Part shown: positions 45,418 through 53,170 of the stretch, piece by piece
Layout: each line of letters starts with the position of its first letter
Position numbering within the stretch: the stretch's first letter is position 1
NCBI RefSeq assembly: GCF_016623495.1
Contig: NZ_JAEHHL010000006.1
Coordinates: forward strand, 310,001-374,000
Direction of reading: 5' to 3'
Source of the DNA: Thermohalobaculum xanthum
Lineage (GTDB): Bacteria > Pseudomonadota > Alphaproteobacteria > Rhodobacterales > Rhodobacteraceae
Length of the DNA stretch: 64,000 nt
Made by a program: the position numbers and the translations under genes
The notes under the pieces: model-generated
Databases searched by the model: none
The model's input: the letters and a program-made list of their open reading frames with translations, nothing else
Told to the model about the DNA's origin: nothing

Positions 45418-46578
45418 ATGGGCCGACTGGCCATCGACACCGACTACATTGCCGAGCAGCTCAAGCGGCTTCTCGAGATCCCCAGCCCCACGGGCTTCAC
45501 CGACGCGGTCACCCATGCGGTGAGCGAGGAGCTCGACCGGCTGGGGGCGCCCTTCGAAATCACCCGGCGCGGCGCGATCCGGGTGCGCCTCGCGGGGCGC
45601 AGCGCCCAGCCCGCCCGGGCGATGATCTCGCATCTCGACACGCTCGGCGCCCAGATCCGCGCCATCAAGGACAGCGGACGGCTCGAACTCGTGCCGATCG
45701 GTCACTGGTCGGCGCGTTTCGCCGAGGGCGCGCGCGCCACCGTCTTTTCCGAGAACGGGACCTATCGCGGCACGATCCTGCCGCGACTGGCGTCGGGTCA
45801 TGCCTATGGCGACGCCGTCGATACCGCGCCGATCGGCTGGGACGAGGTCGAACTACGGGTCGACGCGCTGGCCCGCAGCCGCCCCGAGGTCACCCGGCTG
45901 GGCATCGAGATCGGCGATTTCGTCGGCATCGACCCGCAGCCGGAATTCCTCGACAACGGCTTCATCGTCTCGCGCCATCTCGACGACAAGGCGGGGGTGG
46001 CGGTGATGCTTGCGGCGCTCAAGGCCATGCTCGACGCGGGCGTGGTGCCGACGGTCGACACGAGCTGGCTGTTCTCGGTGTCCGAGGAGGTTGGCCATGG
46101 TGCCAGCCACATTCTCACGCAGGACATCGCCTCGCTGATCGTGGTCGACAACGGCGCCAGCGCCGCGGTGCAGAACAGCGCCGAGTTCGGCGTCACCATC
46201 GGCATGGCCGACATGAACGGGCCGTTCGACTATCACACCACGCGCAAGCTGATCGAGCTGTGCCGCGAGAACGAGATCCGCTTCCAGCGCGACGTCTTCC
46301 GCTTCTACCGCTCGGACAGCGCCTCGGCGATCGAGGCGGGGGCCGATGTGCGCACGGCGCTTGCGACCTTCGGGATCGACGCGAGCCATGGCTACGAGCG
46401 CATCCACATGCACGCGCTGCGCTCGCTGGCCGAGCTCCTGACCGCCTATGCAACCAGCCCGGTCGACATCCAGCGCGACGCACAGGAACTGGGCCCGATC
46501 TCGGGCTTCCCCGAGCAGGAGACTGGCGAGGCCGACCAGCGGCTGGGACCTGACAGCGGGCTGCCCCGGCGCGGCTGA
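45418..46578 (+). CDS. Osmoprotectant NAGGN system M42-family peptidase
   Basis: This 386-residue metallopeptidase has metal ligands in ISHLDTLGAQ (H72, D74), SRHLDDKAG (D189) and the catalytic/metal glutamates of VSEEVGHG (E223, E224). A later histidine lies in FGIDASHGYERIHMH. It is found consistently as the third gene of NAGGN clusters and probably breaks down or trims the dipeptide. It starts 18 bases after ngg, preceded by GAAGGGACCGACGAC. The C-terminal 40 residues are proline/glycine-rich and look unstructured. Confidence 0.9.
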   Translation: MGRLAIDTDYIAEQLKRLLEIPSPTGFTDAVTHAVSEELDRLGAPFEITRRGAIRVRLAGRSAQPARAMISHLDTLGAQIRAIKDSGRLELVPIGHWSARFAEGARATVFSENGTYRGTILPRLASGHAYGDAVDTAPIGWDEVELRVDALARSRPEVTRLGIEIGDFVGIDPQPEFLDNGFIVSRHLDDKAGVAVMLAALKAMLDAGVVPTVDTSWLFSVSEEVGHGASHILTQDIASLIVVDNGASAAVQNSAEFGVTIGMADMNGPFDYHTTRKLIELCRENEIRFQRDVFRFYRSDSASAIEAGADVRTALATFGIDASHGYERIHMHALRSLAELLTAYATSPVDIQRDAQELGPISGFPEQETGEADQRLGPDSGLPRRG

Positions 46579-46622
46579 GGCCGCACCGCGGGTTTCGCTC
46601 TAAGGTGTATGGTGGTGGCGCG

Positions 46623-47123
46623 TCAGCCGCGTCCGCCCGCGCCTATGTCCGCCCAGTTGCGGTCGGCCGCGGCGATGAAGCCGGGGATATCGGTGCTCCA
46701 GCGCGCCTGGATGTCGTCGTTGAAGTTCAGATAGAGCTTGCCGTCGACGATCGCCCAGTTGGTTGGCTGGGTCGAGTAGAGTTCGGCCTTTGCCGCAACC
46801 GCCCAGGCGCAGAAGCCGCCATATTGCGGGGCATAGGCCAGCGGGTCGGCGCGAAAGGCGTCGCGGTTCGCGGCGCTGGCGAAGTGCCATTCGGCCCCCT
46901 GCCAGTCGAGCGCGTACTCGGCCGAGCCGATGACGGCACGCCCTTCGGTGAAATAGGCGACCGGGTCCGCGCCCCGGATCGCGACGCCGTTCTCGGCGAA
47001 GACGGCGGCAGGCGGGACCGGCGCGGGCCCCATCAGCGCGCGCGCCAGGGTGACACCTCCGGCGCCCAGCGCGATGGCGCCTCCCAGCGCGGTCATGAAA
47101 TGGCGGCGGTGGATCGACGGCAT
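46623..47123 (-). CDS. YHS-domain protein with Tat-like signal
   Basis: This 166-residue protein begins MPSIHRRHFMTALGGAIALGAGG, a twin-arginine-like (RRHFM) signal with hydrophobic core. The mature part has GVAIRGADPVAYFTEGRAVIG, WHFASAANRDAFRADPLAYAPQYGGFCAWA and KLYLNFNDDI. These are YHS-domain features in the family described as YHS proteins of periplasmic metal handling. The cysteine in GGFCAWA may bind copper or another metal (inference). ATG 47123 is chosen; the open frame continues upstream into the flavin-oxidase gene in another frame. It is last in a minus-strand group. Confidence 0.85.
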   Translation of the reverse strand: MPSIHRRHFMTALGGAIALGAGGVTLARALMGPAPVPPAAVFAENGVAIRGADPVAYFTEGRAVIGSAEYALDWQGAEWHFASAANRDAFRADPLAYAPQYGGFCAWAVAAKAELYSTQPTNWAIVDGKLYLNFNDDIQARWSTDIPGFIAAADRNWADIGAGGRG

Positions 47124-47136
47124 GGTCGGCTCTCCT

Positions 47137-47754
47137 TCAGCGCTCGAAACGGTGGGCGTTGCGCAGGCGGGCCAACTCGGCCTCGAGTTCGGCGATGCGG
47201 GCCTCGGCCCGCGCCAGCGGCTCGGCCAGAACCTCGGCCGGGAAAAGCTGGGGGATGTGCTGCGGGCAGTTCGTGTCCCAGGCCTCGACGTGGAACAGGA
47301 TCGCCTGCTCGACCCGTGCCTTGTAGCCGGGCAGGGCAAGCTTCTCGGCCAGATCGCCTTCGGCGGCCACGACCTCGGCGGTGCCCCACAGCTTGACCCG
47401 GCGGCGGTTCGCATAATCCATCACGATGATGTAGGCGCGCGGGTTCTCGGACAGGTTTCCGGTGGTGATGTACTGCCGGTTGCCGCTGAAGTCGGCGAAG
47501 CCGATGGTGCGCGCGTCGAGGACCTTGATGAAGCCCGCGGGACCGCCCCTGTGCTGGGCATAGGGCTGCCCCTCGGCGGTGGCGGTGGCCAGGAAGGCGC
47601 TGCGCGCCTCGGCCAGGTAGGCCGCCAGCCCGTCGTCGATCTCGACCCGCCAGCCGCCGCGCTCCTCGACCCGGGCATAGGCATCGCGCGAGCCGCGGGC
47701 GGTCTGGATGGCTTTCACACTGGGGGTGAAGGCAATGTCGGAACTCGGCGTCAT
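47137..47754 (-). CDS. Pyridoxamine 5'-phosphate oxidase-like flavoprotein
   Basis: This 205-residue protein has a split-barrel flavin fold: RSAFLATATAEGQPYAQHRGG, FIKVLDARTIGFADFSGNRQ, YITTGNLSENPRAYIIVMDY, RRRVKLWGTAEVV, then a C-terminal coiled coil (AEPLARAEARIAELEAELARL). This is the pyridoxamine-phosphate-oxidase-related family, which often binds FMN or F420-like cofactors; the activity is not defined. It sits 74 bases downstream of the AhpD-like gene with a strong hairpin between, and 13 bases upstream of the YHS gene. Confidence 0.87.
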   Translation of the reverse strand: MTPSSDIAFTPSVKAIQTARGSRDAYARVEERGGWRVEIDDGLAAYLAEARSAFLATATAEGQPYAQHRGGPAGFIKVLDARTIGFADFSGNRQYITTGNLSENPRAYIIVMDYANRRRVKLWGTAEVVAAEGDLAEKLALPGYKARVEQAILFHVEAWDTNCPQHIPQLFPAEVLAEPLARAEARIAELEAELARLRNAHRFER

Positions 47755-47795
47755 CGGGTGTCCTCCTCGCCGCTTGGCGGGTCCGTGTGGCGGCA

Positions 47796-47820
47796 GGCGG
47801 GCGCCACGGGGGCGCCCGCC
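47796..47820 (-). other. Strong intercistronic hairpin
   Basis: GGCGGGCGCC and GGCGCCCGCC form a perfect 10-bp stem around a five-base loop, between the AhpD-like stop and the flavoprotein start. No T-tract follows on the minus strand. It may stabilise or divide the two transcripts. Confidence 0.5.
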
Positions 47821-47828
47821 GGGGTGGC

Positions 47829-48383
47829 TCAGGCCGCGACGCGGTGCGCCGAGGCGTCAACCGCGGGGAAGTCGATCGCGGTCTGTGCGACATGGTTTAT
47901 GTAGTTCGTCAGGATGTTCGCCGCGACCAGTGCGACGACCTCGACGATCTCGGCATCGCCGTGACCGGCATCGCGCACCGCCTTTAGGTCGACGTCCGAC
48001 ACGAAGCCGCGGGTCTCGACGACGCGGCGGGCGAAGCCCAGCGCCGCCGACAGGGCGGGGTCGGACGACCGGCCCGCCAGACGGGCCTCGATCTCGGCGG
48101 GCTCGACCTTCAGCCCCTTCGAGATCGCGCTGTGGGCCGAGGCGCAGTAGTCACAGGCATTGGCGCCGGCGACGGCAAGGGCGACCGCCTCGCGCGCCTT
48201 GGCGTCAAAGCCGCCCTGGCCCAGCGCCTCGTTCAGCTTGAGATAGGCGTCGAGCACGGCCGGCTGGTTGGCCATCACGCGCATCAGGTTGGGGGTGATG
48301 CCCAGCTTCTTCTGGACGCCGTCCAGAAGGTCACGGGCGCGGCCCTGGGCGGTGGCGGGATCGACGGCATTGATGCGGGACAT
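47829..48383 (-). CDS. Carboxymuconolactone decarboxylase / AhpD-like peroxidase-related protein
   Basis: This 184-residue all-helical protein has the redox pair CDYC (C77, C80) followed by ASAH (H84), the AhpD active site. FDAKAREAVALAVAGAN and a C-terminal NYINHVAQTAIDFP complete the peroxidase-related CMD layout. It could reduce hydroperoxides with a thiol partner. ATG 48383 is the conserved start; longer frames upstream read through the promoter. It is divergent from a TetR gene across a region with a large inverted repeat. Confidence 0.9.
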   Translation of the reverse strand: MSRINAVDPATAQGRARDLLDGVQKKLGITPNLMRVMANQPAVLDAYLKLNEALGQGGFDAKAREAVALAVAGANACDYCASAHSAISKGLKVEPAEIEARLAGRSSDPALSAALGFARRVVETRGFVSDVDLKAVRDAGHGDAEIVEVVALVAANILTNYINHVAQTAIDFPAVDASAHRVAA

Positions 48384-48445
48384 GTCTGTCACTCCTCGTT
48401 GGCTGGGCGCGGCCCTCCGTGCCCGTGACCGCCATTTGGGAATTA

Positions 48446-48512
48446 GGAACCGATCAGTCAATAACACATCGATCACGTGACCGTGAAATCTTGACTGAAC
48501 GGTTCCGAACCG
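48446..48512. promoter_or_regulatory. TetR-type operator region
   Basis: GGAACCGATCAGTCAA (48446-48461) and TTGACTGAACGGTTCC (48491-48506) are inverted copies with 15 of 16 positions paired. They lie in the divergent region between the AhpD-like gene and the TetR gene. CGGTTC-C-GAACCG (48500-48512) is an additional perfect palindrome overlapping the right arm. Between the arms is TCACGTGA. The regulator probably binds here and controls both directions. Confidence 0.7.
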
Positions 48513-48535
48513 CAATGTGAAAGGCGGAGGACAAC

Positions 48536-49162
48536 ATGGCCAGACCCCGTGAATTCGACATCGACGCCGCCCTCGACGCCGCCATGATGGTGTTCTGGCG
48601 CAAGGGATACGAGAACGCGGCGCTGCCGGACCTGCTCGACGCGATGGGGATCGCGCGCGGCAGCCTGTACAAGGCGTTCGACGACAAGCGCACGCTCTAC
48701 CTCGCCACGCTCGACCGCTACGAGGCAAGGGTCGTCGCGCCCGCGCTCGATTCACTGAGCGATCCGGCCGAGCCCGACGGTGTCGCGCGCATTCAGCGCA
48801 TGATGCAGGGCGCCTGCGCGGCGGCGGCTTGCGCCGATGCCCCGCCCGGATGCTTCATGTGCAATGCCGCCGTGGACCGCGCCCCGGCCGATCCCGAGGT
48901 GCGTGCCCGCGTCGACCGGATGCTGCAGCGGATCGAGGACGCCATCGACGCGGCCCTCGCCGAAGGCGCGCAGACCGCCGGTTGGACGCCCGAACGCCGG
49001 CGCGAGGCGGCGCGGCTTCTGACCAGCGCCTATGTCGGGCTGCGCGTCATTGCCCGCGCGGGCCGGCCCGCCGCGATGCTCGAGGCCATCGTCGGGGCCG
49101 CGATCTCGCCCCTGCAGGCGCCCGGGGACGGCGCGGCTCCGCCCGGCACGGCCAGCCACTGA
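48536..49162 (+). CDS. TetR-family regulator
   Basis: This 208-residue protein starts ARPREFDIDAALDAAMMVFW and continues RKGYENAALPDLLDAMGIARGSLYKAFDDKRTLYLATL. That is the helix-turn-helix of the TetR/AcrR class with the GSLYKAF recognition helix. The C-terminal ligand domain contains two cysteine-rich segments, CAAAACADAPPGCFMCNA, common in TetR proteins that sense electrophiles or oxidants (inference). It is divergent from the AhpD-like peroxidase and flavoprotein genes, which it probably controls. The start ATG follows GGCGGAGGACAAC. Confidence 0.92.
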   Translation: MARPREFDIDAALDAAMMVFWRKGYENAALPDLLDAMGIARGSLYKAFDDKRTLYLATLDRYEARVVAPALDSLSDPAEPDGVARIQRMMQGACAAAACADAPPGCFMCNAAVDRAPADPEVRARVDRMLQRIEDAIDAALAEGAQTAGWTPERRREAARLLTSAYVGLRVIARAGRPAAMLEAIVGAAISPLQAPGDGAAPPGTASH

Positions 49163-49227
49163 GGCGCGCGCCACGTCGGGCCGGGACCCGCCGGCGGCGC
49201 GCAGGCCACCGGCGGGCAGGCGCGCGC

Positions 49228-49623
49228 TCAGCGCGTCACCGAGAATCCGCCATGGATCAGCTCGATCTTGTTGCCCCAGGGGTCGCGGACATAGGCCGCG
49301 AAGACCCCGGGCATCGGGTAGGCCGCGCGCTCGCCCGGTGCGCCCTCGTCCTTGCCGCCGGCCTTGAGCCCCGCGGCATGGCCGGCCTCGACCGCCTCGC
49401 GCGATGGCGCGGCGAAGCCGATATGGGTGCCGTTGCCGCCGGTGGCCGGGCCGCCGTCGAAGGGCAGCAGCAGCAGGAACTGGATGGTGTCGCGGCCATA
49501 GGCGGCGAAGCCGTCGCCGGCGGCGAGGCAGTTGACCTCGAGCGGGGCCAGCAGCTGGTCGTAGAACGCGCGCCCGGCGGCGATGTCGGGCACGCCGACG
49601 CTCAGGTGGTCGATGGTGATCAT
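49228..49623 (-). CDS. VOC/glyoxalase-family protein
   Basis: This protein of about 131 residues has the paired beta-alpha-beta-beta-beta module: ITIDHLSVGVPDIAAGRAFYDQLLAPL, IQFLLLLPFDGGP, NGTHIGFAAPSREAVEAGHA and FAAYVRDPWGNKIELIH. Metal ligands H (DHLSV), H (GTHIGF) and E (KIELIH) are preserved. The substrate is unknown. I start at the ATG 49623 because GGAG then has normal spacing; 49629 is possible. Convergent with TetR. Confidence 0.87.
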   Translation of the reverse strand: MITIDHLSVGVPDIAAGRAFYDQLLAPLEVNCLAAGDGFAAYGRDTIQFLLLLPFDGGPATGGNGTHIGFAAPSREAVEAGHAAGLKAGGKDEGAPGERAAYPMPGVFAAYVRDPWGNKIELIHGGFSVTR

Positions 49624-49702
49624 GGTCATTGTCTCCGTCTGGGGGGGTGCGTCGATGCCCGGCCGCACATGCGGCCGGGCAGGGGAACGGGAAGAGAGGT
49701 GG

Positions 49703-50077
49703 TCAGGCAGCGGCCTCGGCTCCGGCGCCGTGCGGGCGGCTCAGCGCCACCACCGCGAAGACGGCGACGGCGTTGACCCAGTAATAGATCGCGTCGAGCC
49801 CCGAGAAGCCGAAGACCGAAGGCGCGACCAGGAAGGCGGAGGCCACCGCGGCGTCGATCGCCAGGTGTCCGCGGAACGGCAGCACCCGCAGCGCGCCCAG
49901 CCGGTAATCGGTGAGCAGGCTCACCACGATCACGGCGACGCCCGTCGCCACCGCCAGCCACTTGGCCAGCGGGTCCGAGGCGCCCAGCCCCAGCACGAAC
50001 GGCATCACGATCAGCGCGGCGGCCGCGGAATAGTCGACGACGCCGTGCAGCGTCGGTGTCAGGAAGCGAATGGACAT
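49703..50077 (-). CDS. SPW-repeat membrane protein
   Basis: This 124-residue protein has four hydrophobic helices: residues 14-33, 39-58, 70-90 and 95-115. The two halves each carry a LHGVVDYSAAAALIVMPFVLG- or HLAIDAAVASAFLVAPSVFGF-type stretch, the SPW repeat layout (PF03779). Function is unknown. It lies between the VOC and cupredoxin genes on the minus strand. Confidence 0.8.
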   Translation of the reverse strand: MSIRFLTPTLHGVVDYSAAAALIVMPFVLGLGASDPLAKWLAVATGVAVIVVSLLTDYRLGALRVLPFRGHLAIDAAVASAFLVAPSVFGFSGLDAIYYWVNAVAVFAVVALSRPHGAGAEAAA

Positions 50078-50088
50078 GGTGGTGTTCC

Positions 50089-50439
50089 TCAGGTCGGCTC
50101 GACGACGACCTCGCCGGTCATCATCGGGTGGAAGCTGCAGAAATAGGCGTGGCGTCCGGGCGTCGCGAAGGTGATCGCTGCGCTCTGGCCCCGGTCCAGC
50201 CGGTCGGTCTCCCATCCGGCCTCGTCCGCGGTCGCGGTGTGCGGCGCGAGGTCCCGGTTGGTCCAGACCACGGTGTCGCCGGCACGGATCGTGACGCGCC
50301 GGGGCGTGAAGGCGAAGGCCGAGATCCCGACCTCGACCCGGTGCGGCCCGTCATGGGCCCGGCCTGCGCCGGGCGCCAGCGCGGCCGCGATGCCGGCTCC
50401 CGCAAGGGACAGGAACCGGCGCCGCGTGGTCGTGCTCAC
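50089..50439 (-). CDS. Cupredoxin with twin-arginine signal
   Basis: This 116-residue protein begins with a Tat signal (TTTRRRFLSLAGAGIAAAL). The mature plastocyanin-like fold has FTPRRVTIRAGDTVVWTNRD, LAPHTATADE (first His ligand) and HAYFCSFHPMMTGEVVVEP (Cys, His, Met ligands). It binds one copper in the periplasm and would move electrons or sequester copper. The GTG at 50439 overlaps the DUF4142 stop (GTGA); an ATG at 50448 is three codons upstream. It is coupled to DUF4142. Confidence 0.9.
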   Translation of the reverse strand: MSTTTRRRFLSLAGAGIAAALAPGAGRAHDGPHRVEVGISAFAFTPRRVTIRAGDTVVWTNRDLAPHTATADEAGWETDRLDRGQSAAITFATPGRHAYFCSFHPMMTGEVVVEPT

Positions 50440-50960
50440 GAGCCGCATTTCAGCCCGGCGACCATGTGCTCGGCATGGCCCTCGTGCACGCGGAAGGTCA
50501 CCAGCGCCTCTCGCAGCAGCTCGGTCAGCGGCTCCACGGTGGTCCAGGGGATGAACTTCTCGGCGACGGTCTCGTTGACCACCTGGTGATAGCCCAGCTC
50601 GTTCGTCGCGTAGGCGCAGTCGAAGGCGTGGCCCGACAGGGCGACCAGCTCGGCCCGCTTGTCGGCGGCGCCCGTGGCCAGCGCCTGGCTCAGCGCGTTG
50701 TCCTGCGGCGTCACGTTGAGCTCGGCGATCAGCGCGCCCGCCGCGGCGTTCACCGCCGAGTGGTCGCGGATCATCGTCTCGGCGAACTCGCGCACCGCCG
50801 CGTTCTCCGAGATCGCCAGCGCGAGGTGCGCGTAGCGGATGTCGATCTGCCCGGCGGTGTAGGCGGTGTGGGCGATCTCGAGATCGTTCATCTTGTCGGC
50901 CGCGGCCGCCGGAAGGGCGAGCAGGCCGGCCAGGGCAAGCGCGGAAAGGGTCGGTTTCAT
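50436..50960 (-). CDS. DUF4142 periplasmic protein
   Basis: This 174-residue protein has a Sec signal (LSALALAGLLALPAAAA) and then a four-helix ferritin-like bundle. DLEIAHTAYTAGQIDIRYAHLAL and FAETMIRDHSAVNAAAG contain H, E/D and the RDHS motif usual in DUF4142 (PF13628). The RDHS histidine and neighbouring acids could bind metal. It is coupled to the cupredoxin gene downstream, suggesting periplasmic copper or oxidative defence (inference). Confidence 0.88.
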   Translation of the reverse strand: MKPTLSALALAGLLALPAAAADKMNDLEIAHTAYTAGQIDIRYAHLALAISENAAVREFAETMIRDHSAVNAAAGALIAELNVTPQDNALSQALATGAADKRAELVALSGHAFDCAYATNELGYHQVVNETVAEKFIPWTTVEPLTELLREALVTFRVHEGHAEHMVAGLKCGS

Positions 50961-51103
50961 GGTTGTGTCCTGTCGGTCGAAGCGTGGATCGGATCGGCCT
51001 CCGCGGCCGACACCGCCGATCTGCGCTCCGCGGGACGATCAATCAAGCAAGCAGGTAAAAACGCGGATCATCCGCAAATCATTCAGGACGATCTGCACAG
51101 AAA

Positions 51104-52027
51104 TCAGCCCGAGCGTCGCCACTCGCTGGGCGCCACGCCGAACTTGGCGCCGAAAGCGCGGCTGAACGCGGCGGGCGAGCGGTAGCCCGAATCCTGCGCG
51201 ATCTGCTGCACGCTGCGCCGGCCGTCCTCGAGCATTGCCAGCGCCTTTTGCAGCCGCCAGTCCGACAGGTAGGCCATCGGCCCGGTGCCGAGCGTCTCGG
51301 CGAAGCGCTCGGCAAAGCGGCTGCGCGACATGCCGACCTCGGCAGCCAGCCGTTCGACCGTCCAGACCTCCTCGGGCCGCTGGTGCATCAGCGTCAGGGC
51401 GCGCCCGATCTGGGGATCGGCGAAGGCGGCCAGCACGCCCTTGAGCGGGCCGCTCTGGGCCACGCCGACGCGGAGCACCTCGATCAGCACGATCTCGGAG
51501 AGGCGCGTCACCGCCGCCGCCGACCCCGGCGCGTCCGAGAACATCCGCCTCGCGATCAGGCGCAGCATCTCGTCGAGCCAGGGCTCGCGCGCGCGCAGCG
51601 CATTGGTGATCACCAGGTGGTCCGGCAGGGCGCGCAGCAGCGGGTGATCCGCGCCCGCGCGGAAGGTCAGGTGGCCGCAGATCATCTGCGTCGACGCGGC
51701 CTCGTCGCTGCCGCCCAGTGCCAGAACGCCTTCGCCGTCGTAACCGGCCGCGTTCAGCACCGTCTCCAGCGGCGGAGCCGAGCGGCCGGGCGCGTCGGCC
51801 AGGACATGCGACCGGCCGCGCGGGATCAGGACCAGGTCCCCGGGCTCGAGCCAGGCGCTCGCCTCGCCCGCGACGGTGACATGGACGTTGCCCTTGACCA
51901 CCAGGTGAAAGCGTGCGGCCTGGCCCAGCTCGGGCACGGTCACGCCCCAGGGGCCGTTGAACTGCGTCCGGAAATAAAGCGCCCCGCGCAGGTTGAGCGT
52001 CGCGAGGATGTCGTCCAGCACGTCCAT
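51104..52027 (-). CDS. AraC-family regulator with cupin domain
   Basis: This 307-residue protein has an N-terminal cupin (PELGQAARFHLVVKGNVHVT, WLEPGDLVLIPRGRSHVLAD). Two C-terminal helix-turn-helix motifs follow: WTVERLAAEVGMSRSRFAERF and SVQQIAQDSGYRSPAAFSRAFGAKFGVAPSEWR, the classical AraC recognition segment. ATG 52027 opens the conserved part. It lies 110 bases downstream of the aldo/keto reductase gene on the same strand; the reductase may be its target. The cupin is thought to sense a small molecule in this subgroup. Confidence 0.92.
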   Translation of the reverse strand: MDVLDDILATLNLRGALYFRTQFNGPWGVTVPELGQAARFHLVVKGNVHVTVAGEASAWLEPGDLVLIPRGRSHVLADAPGRSAPPLETVLNAAGYDGEGVLALGGSDEAASTQMICGHLTFRAGADHPLLRALPDHLVITNALRAREPWLDEMLRLIARRMFSDAPGSAAAVTRLSEIVLIEVLRVGVAQSGPLKGVLAAFADPQIGRALTLMHQRPEEVWTVERLAAEVGMSRSRFAERFAETLGTGPMAYLSDWRLQKALAMLEDGRRSVQQIAQDSGYRSPAAFSRAFGAKFGVAPSEWRRSG

Positions 52028-52137
52028 GGTGATATCCCGTTTCCTGCGCCGACCGTCCGGCAGGATGGGACGGAATGTCAAGTCAACGCGCGATCACGCT
52101 TTGGTTTGAGAGGATGCCCATGCGCGGGCGGCAGCGT

Positions 52138-53097
52138 TCAGCCCAGCTCCTCCAGCCGGTCGGTCGCGGGCGCGGGCCGGCGCGCCAGCTCCGCGATCTC
52201 GGCCCGCAGCTCGGGCGTCATCGGGATGTCGAGCGCGGCCAGCGCGGGGCGCAGCTGCGCGACGTCGCGCGCGCCGATGATCGGTGCGGTGACCGCCGGG
52301 TGCGATGCCACCCAGGCCAGCGCCAGGCTCACCGGGTGCCAGCCATGCGCCTCGGCGAGATCGGCAAAGCGCGCGGCCGTTTCGAACATCCACTCCTCGC
52401 CATAGCGGCGGACATACGAGTCGTTCTCGCGGATCCGGCCCTGCGCGTCGCGGCTGCGGTACTTGCCGCTCAGGAGGCCGCCGCCCACCGGGCTGTAGGG
52501 CATCACGCCCAACCCCTCGGCCGCCGCCAGAGGCAGGATCTCGACCTCGGCCTGGCGCTTGACCAAGCTGTACATCGGCTGGAGCACCTCGAACCGCGCC
52601 CAGCCGCGCCGCGCCGAGACCCCAAGCGCGCCGGCCACCTGCCATGCCGCCCAGTTCGATGCACCCAGGTGGTGCACCTTGCCCGCGCTCACCAGGTCGT
52701 CGAGCGTGCGCAGCGTTTCCTCGACCGGCGTGTCGGGGTCGAAGCGGTGGACGAAGAGCACGTCGAGCCGGTCAGTCCCGAGGCGCCTGAGGCTTTGCTC
52801 GACCGACTCGCGGACATGCCGCCGCCCCAGGCCGCCGGGCACTCCCGGCCGGCTCATGCCGACCTTCGAGGTCAGCACGATCCGGTCGCGCTCGGGCGCG
52901 ATCAGCCGACCCAGGATCTCCTCGGCCCGGCCGCCGGCATAGATGTTGGCGCAGTCGAAGAAATCGACCCCGGCCTCGCGGCAGGCGGCATAGATGCGGG
53001 CCGATTCCGCCTCGTCCGCCTCGCGTCCGAACGACATCGTCCCCATGCACAGACGCGATACCCGCGTCCCCGTGCGGCCCAGCAAGGTCGTCTGCAT
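52138..53097 (-). CDS. Aldo/keto reductase
   Basis: This 319-residue (beta/alpha)8 protein starts LGRTGTRVSRLCMGTMSFG. The catalytic tetrad is visible: D and Y in FFDCANIYAGGRAEE, K in RIVLTSKVG, and H in LDVLFVHRFDPDTP. The NADPH site is near the C-terminus (ITAPIIGARDVAQLRPAL). It belongs to the large group that includes YajO/Tas-like proteins; substrate unknown. ATG 53097 is the conserved start; the frame reaches 53115 upstream. The gene is followed on the same strand by an AraC regulator. Confidence 0.92.
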   Translation of the reverse strand: MQTTLLGRTGTRVSRLCMGTMSFGREADEAESARIYAACREAGVDFFDCANIYAGGRAEEILGRLIAPERDRIVLTSKVGMSRPGVPGGLGRRHVRESVEQSLRRLGTDRLDVLFVHRFDPDTPVEETLRTLDDLVSAGKVHHLGASNWAAWQVAGALGVSARRGWARFEVLQPMYSLVKRQAEVEILPLAAAEGLGVMPYSPVGGGLLSGKYRSRDAQGRIRENDSYVRRYGEEWMFETAARFADLAEAHGWHPVSLALAWVASHPAVTAPIIGARDVAQLRPALAALDIPMTPELRAEIAELARRPAPATDRLEELG

Positions 53098-53170
53098 CGC
53101 TCTCCCCTCTCGCATCCCGGCGGGCGGACCCTAGCGCATTGCCGGGCCCCGATCACCCGCGATCGCGCGC

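Noticed and set aside
43507-45801. 764-codon minus-strand ORF
   Set aside because: Antisense shadow of the NAGGN synthetase and peptidase genes, with no domain.
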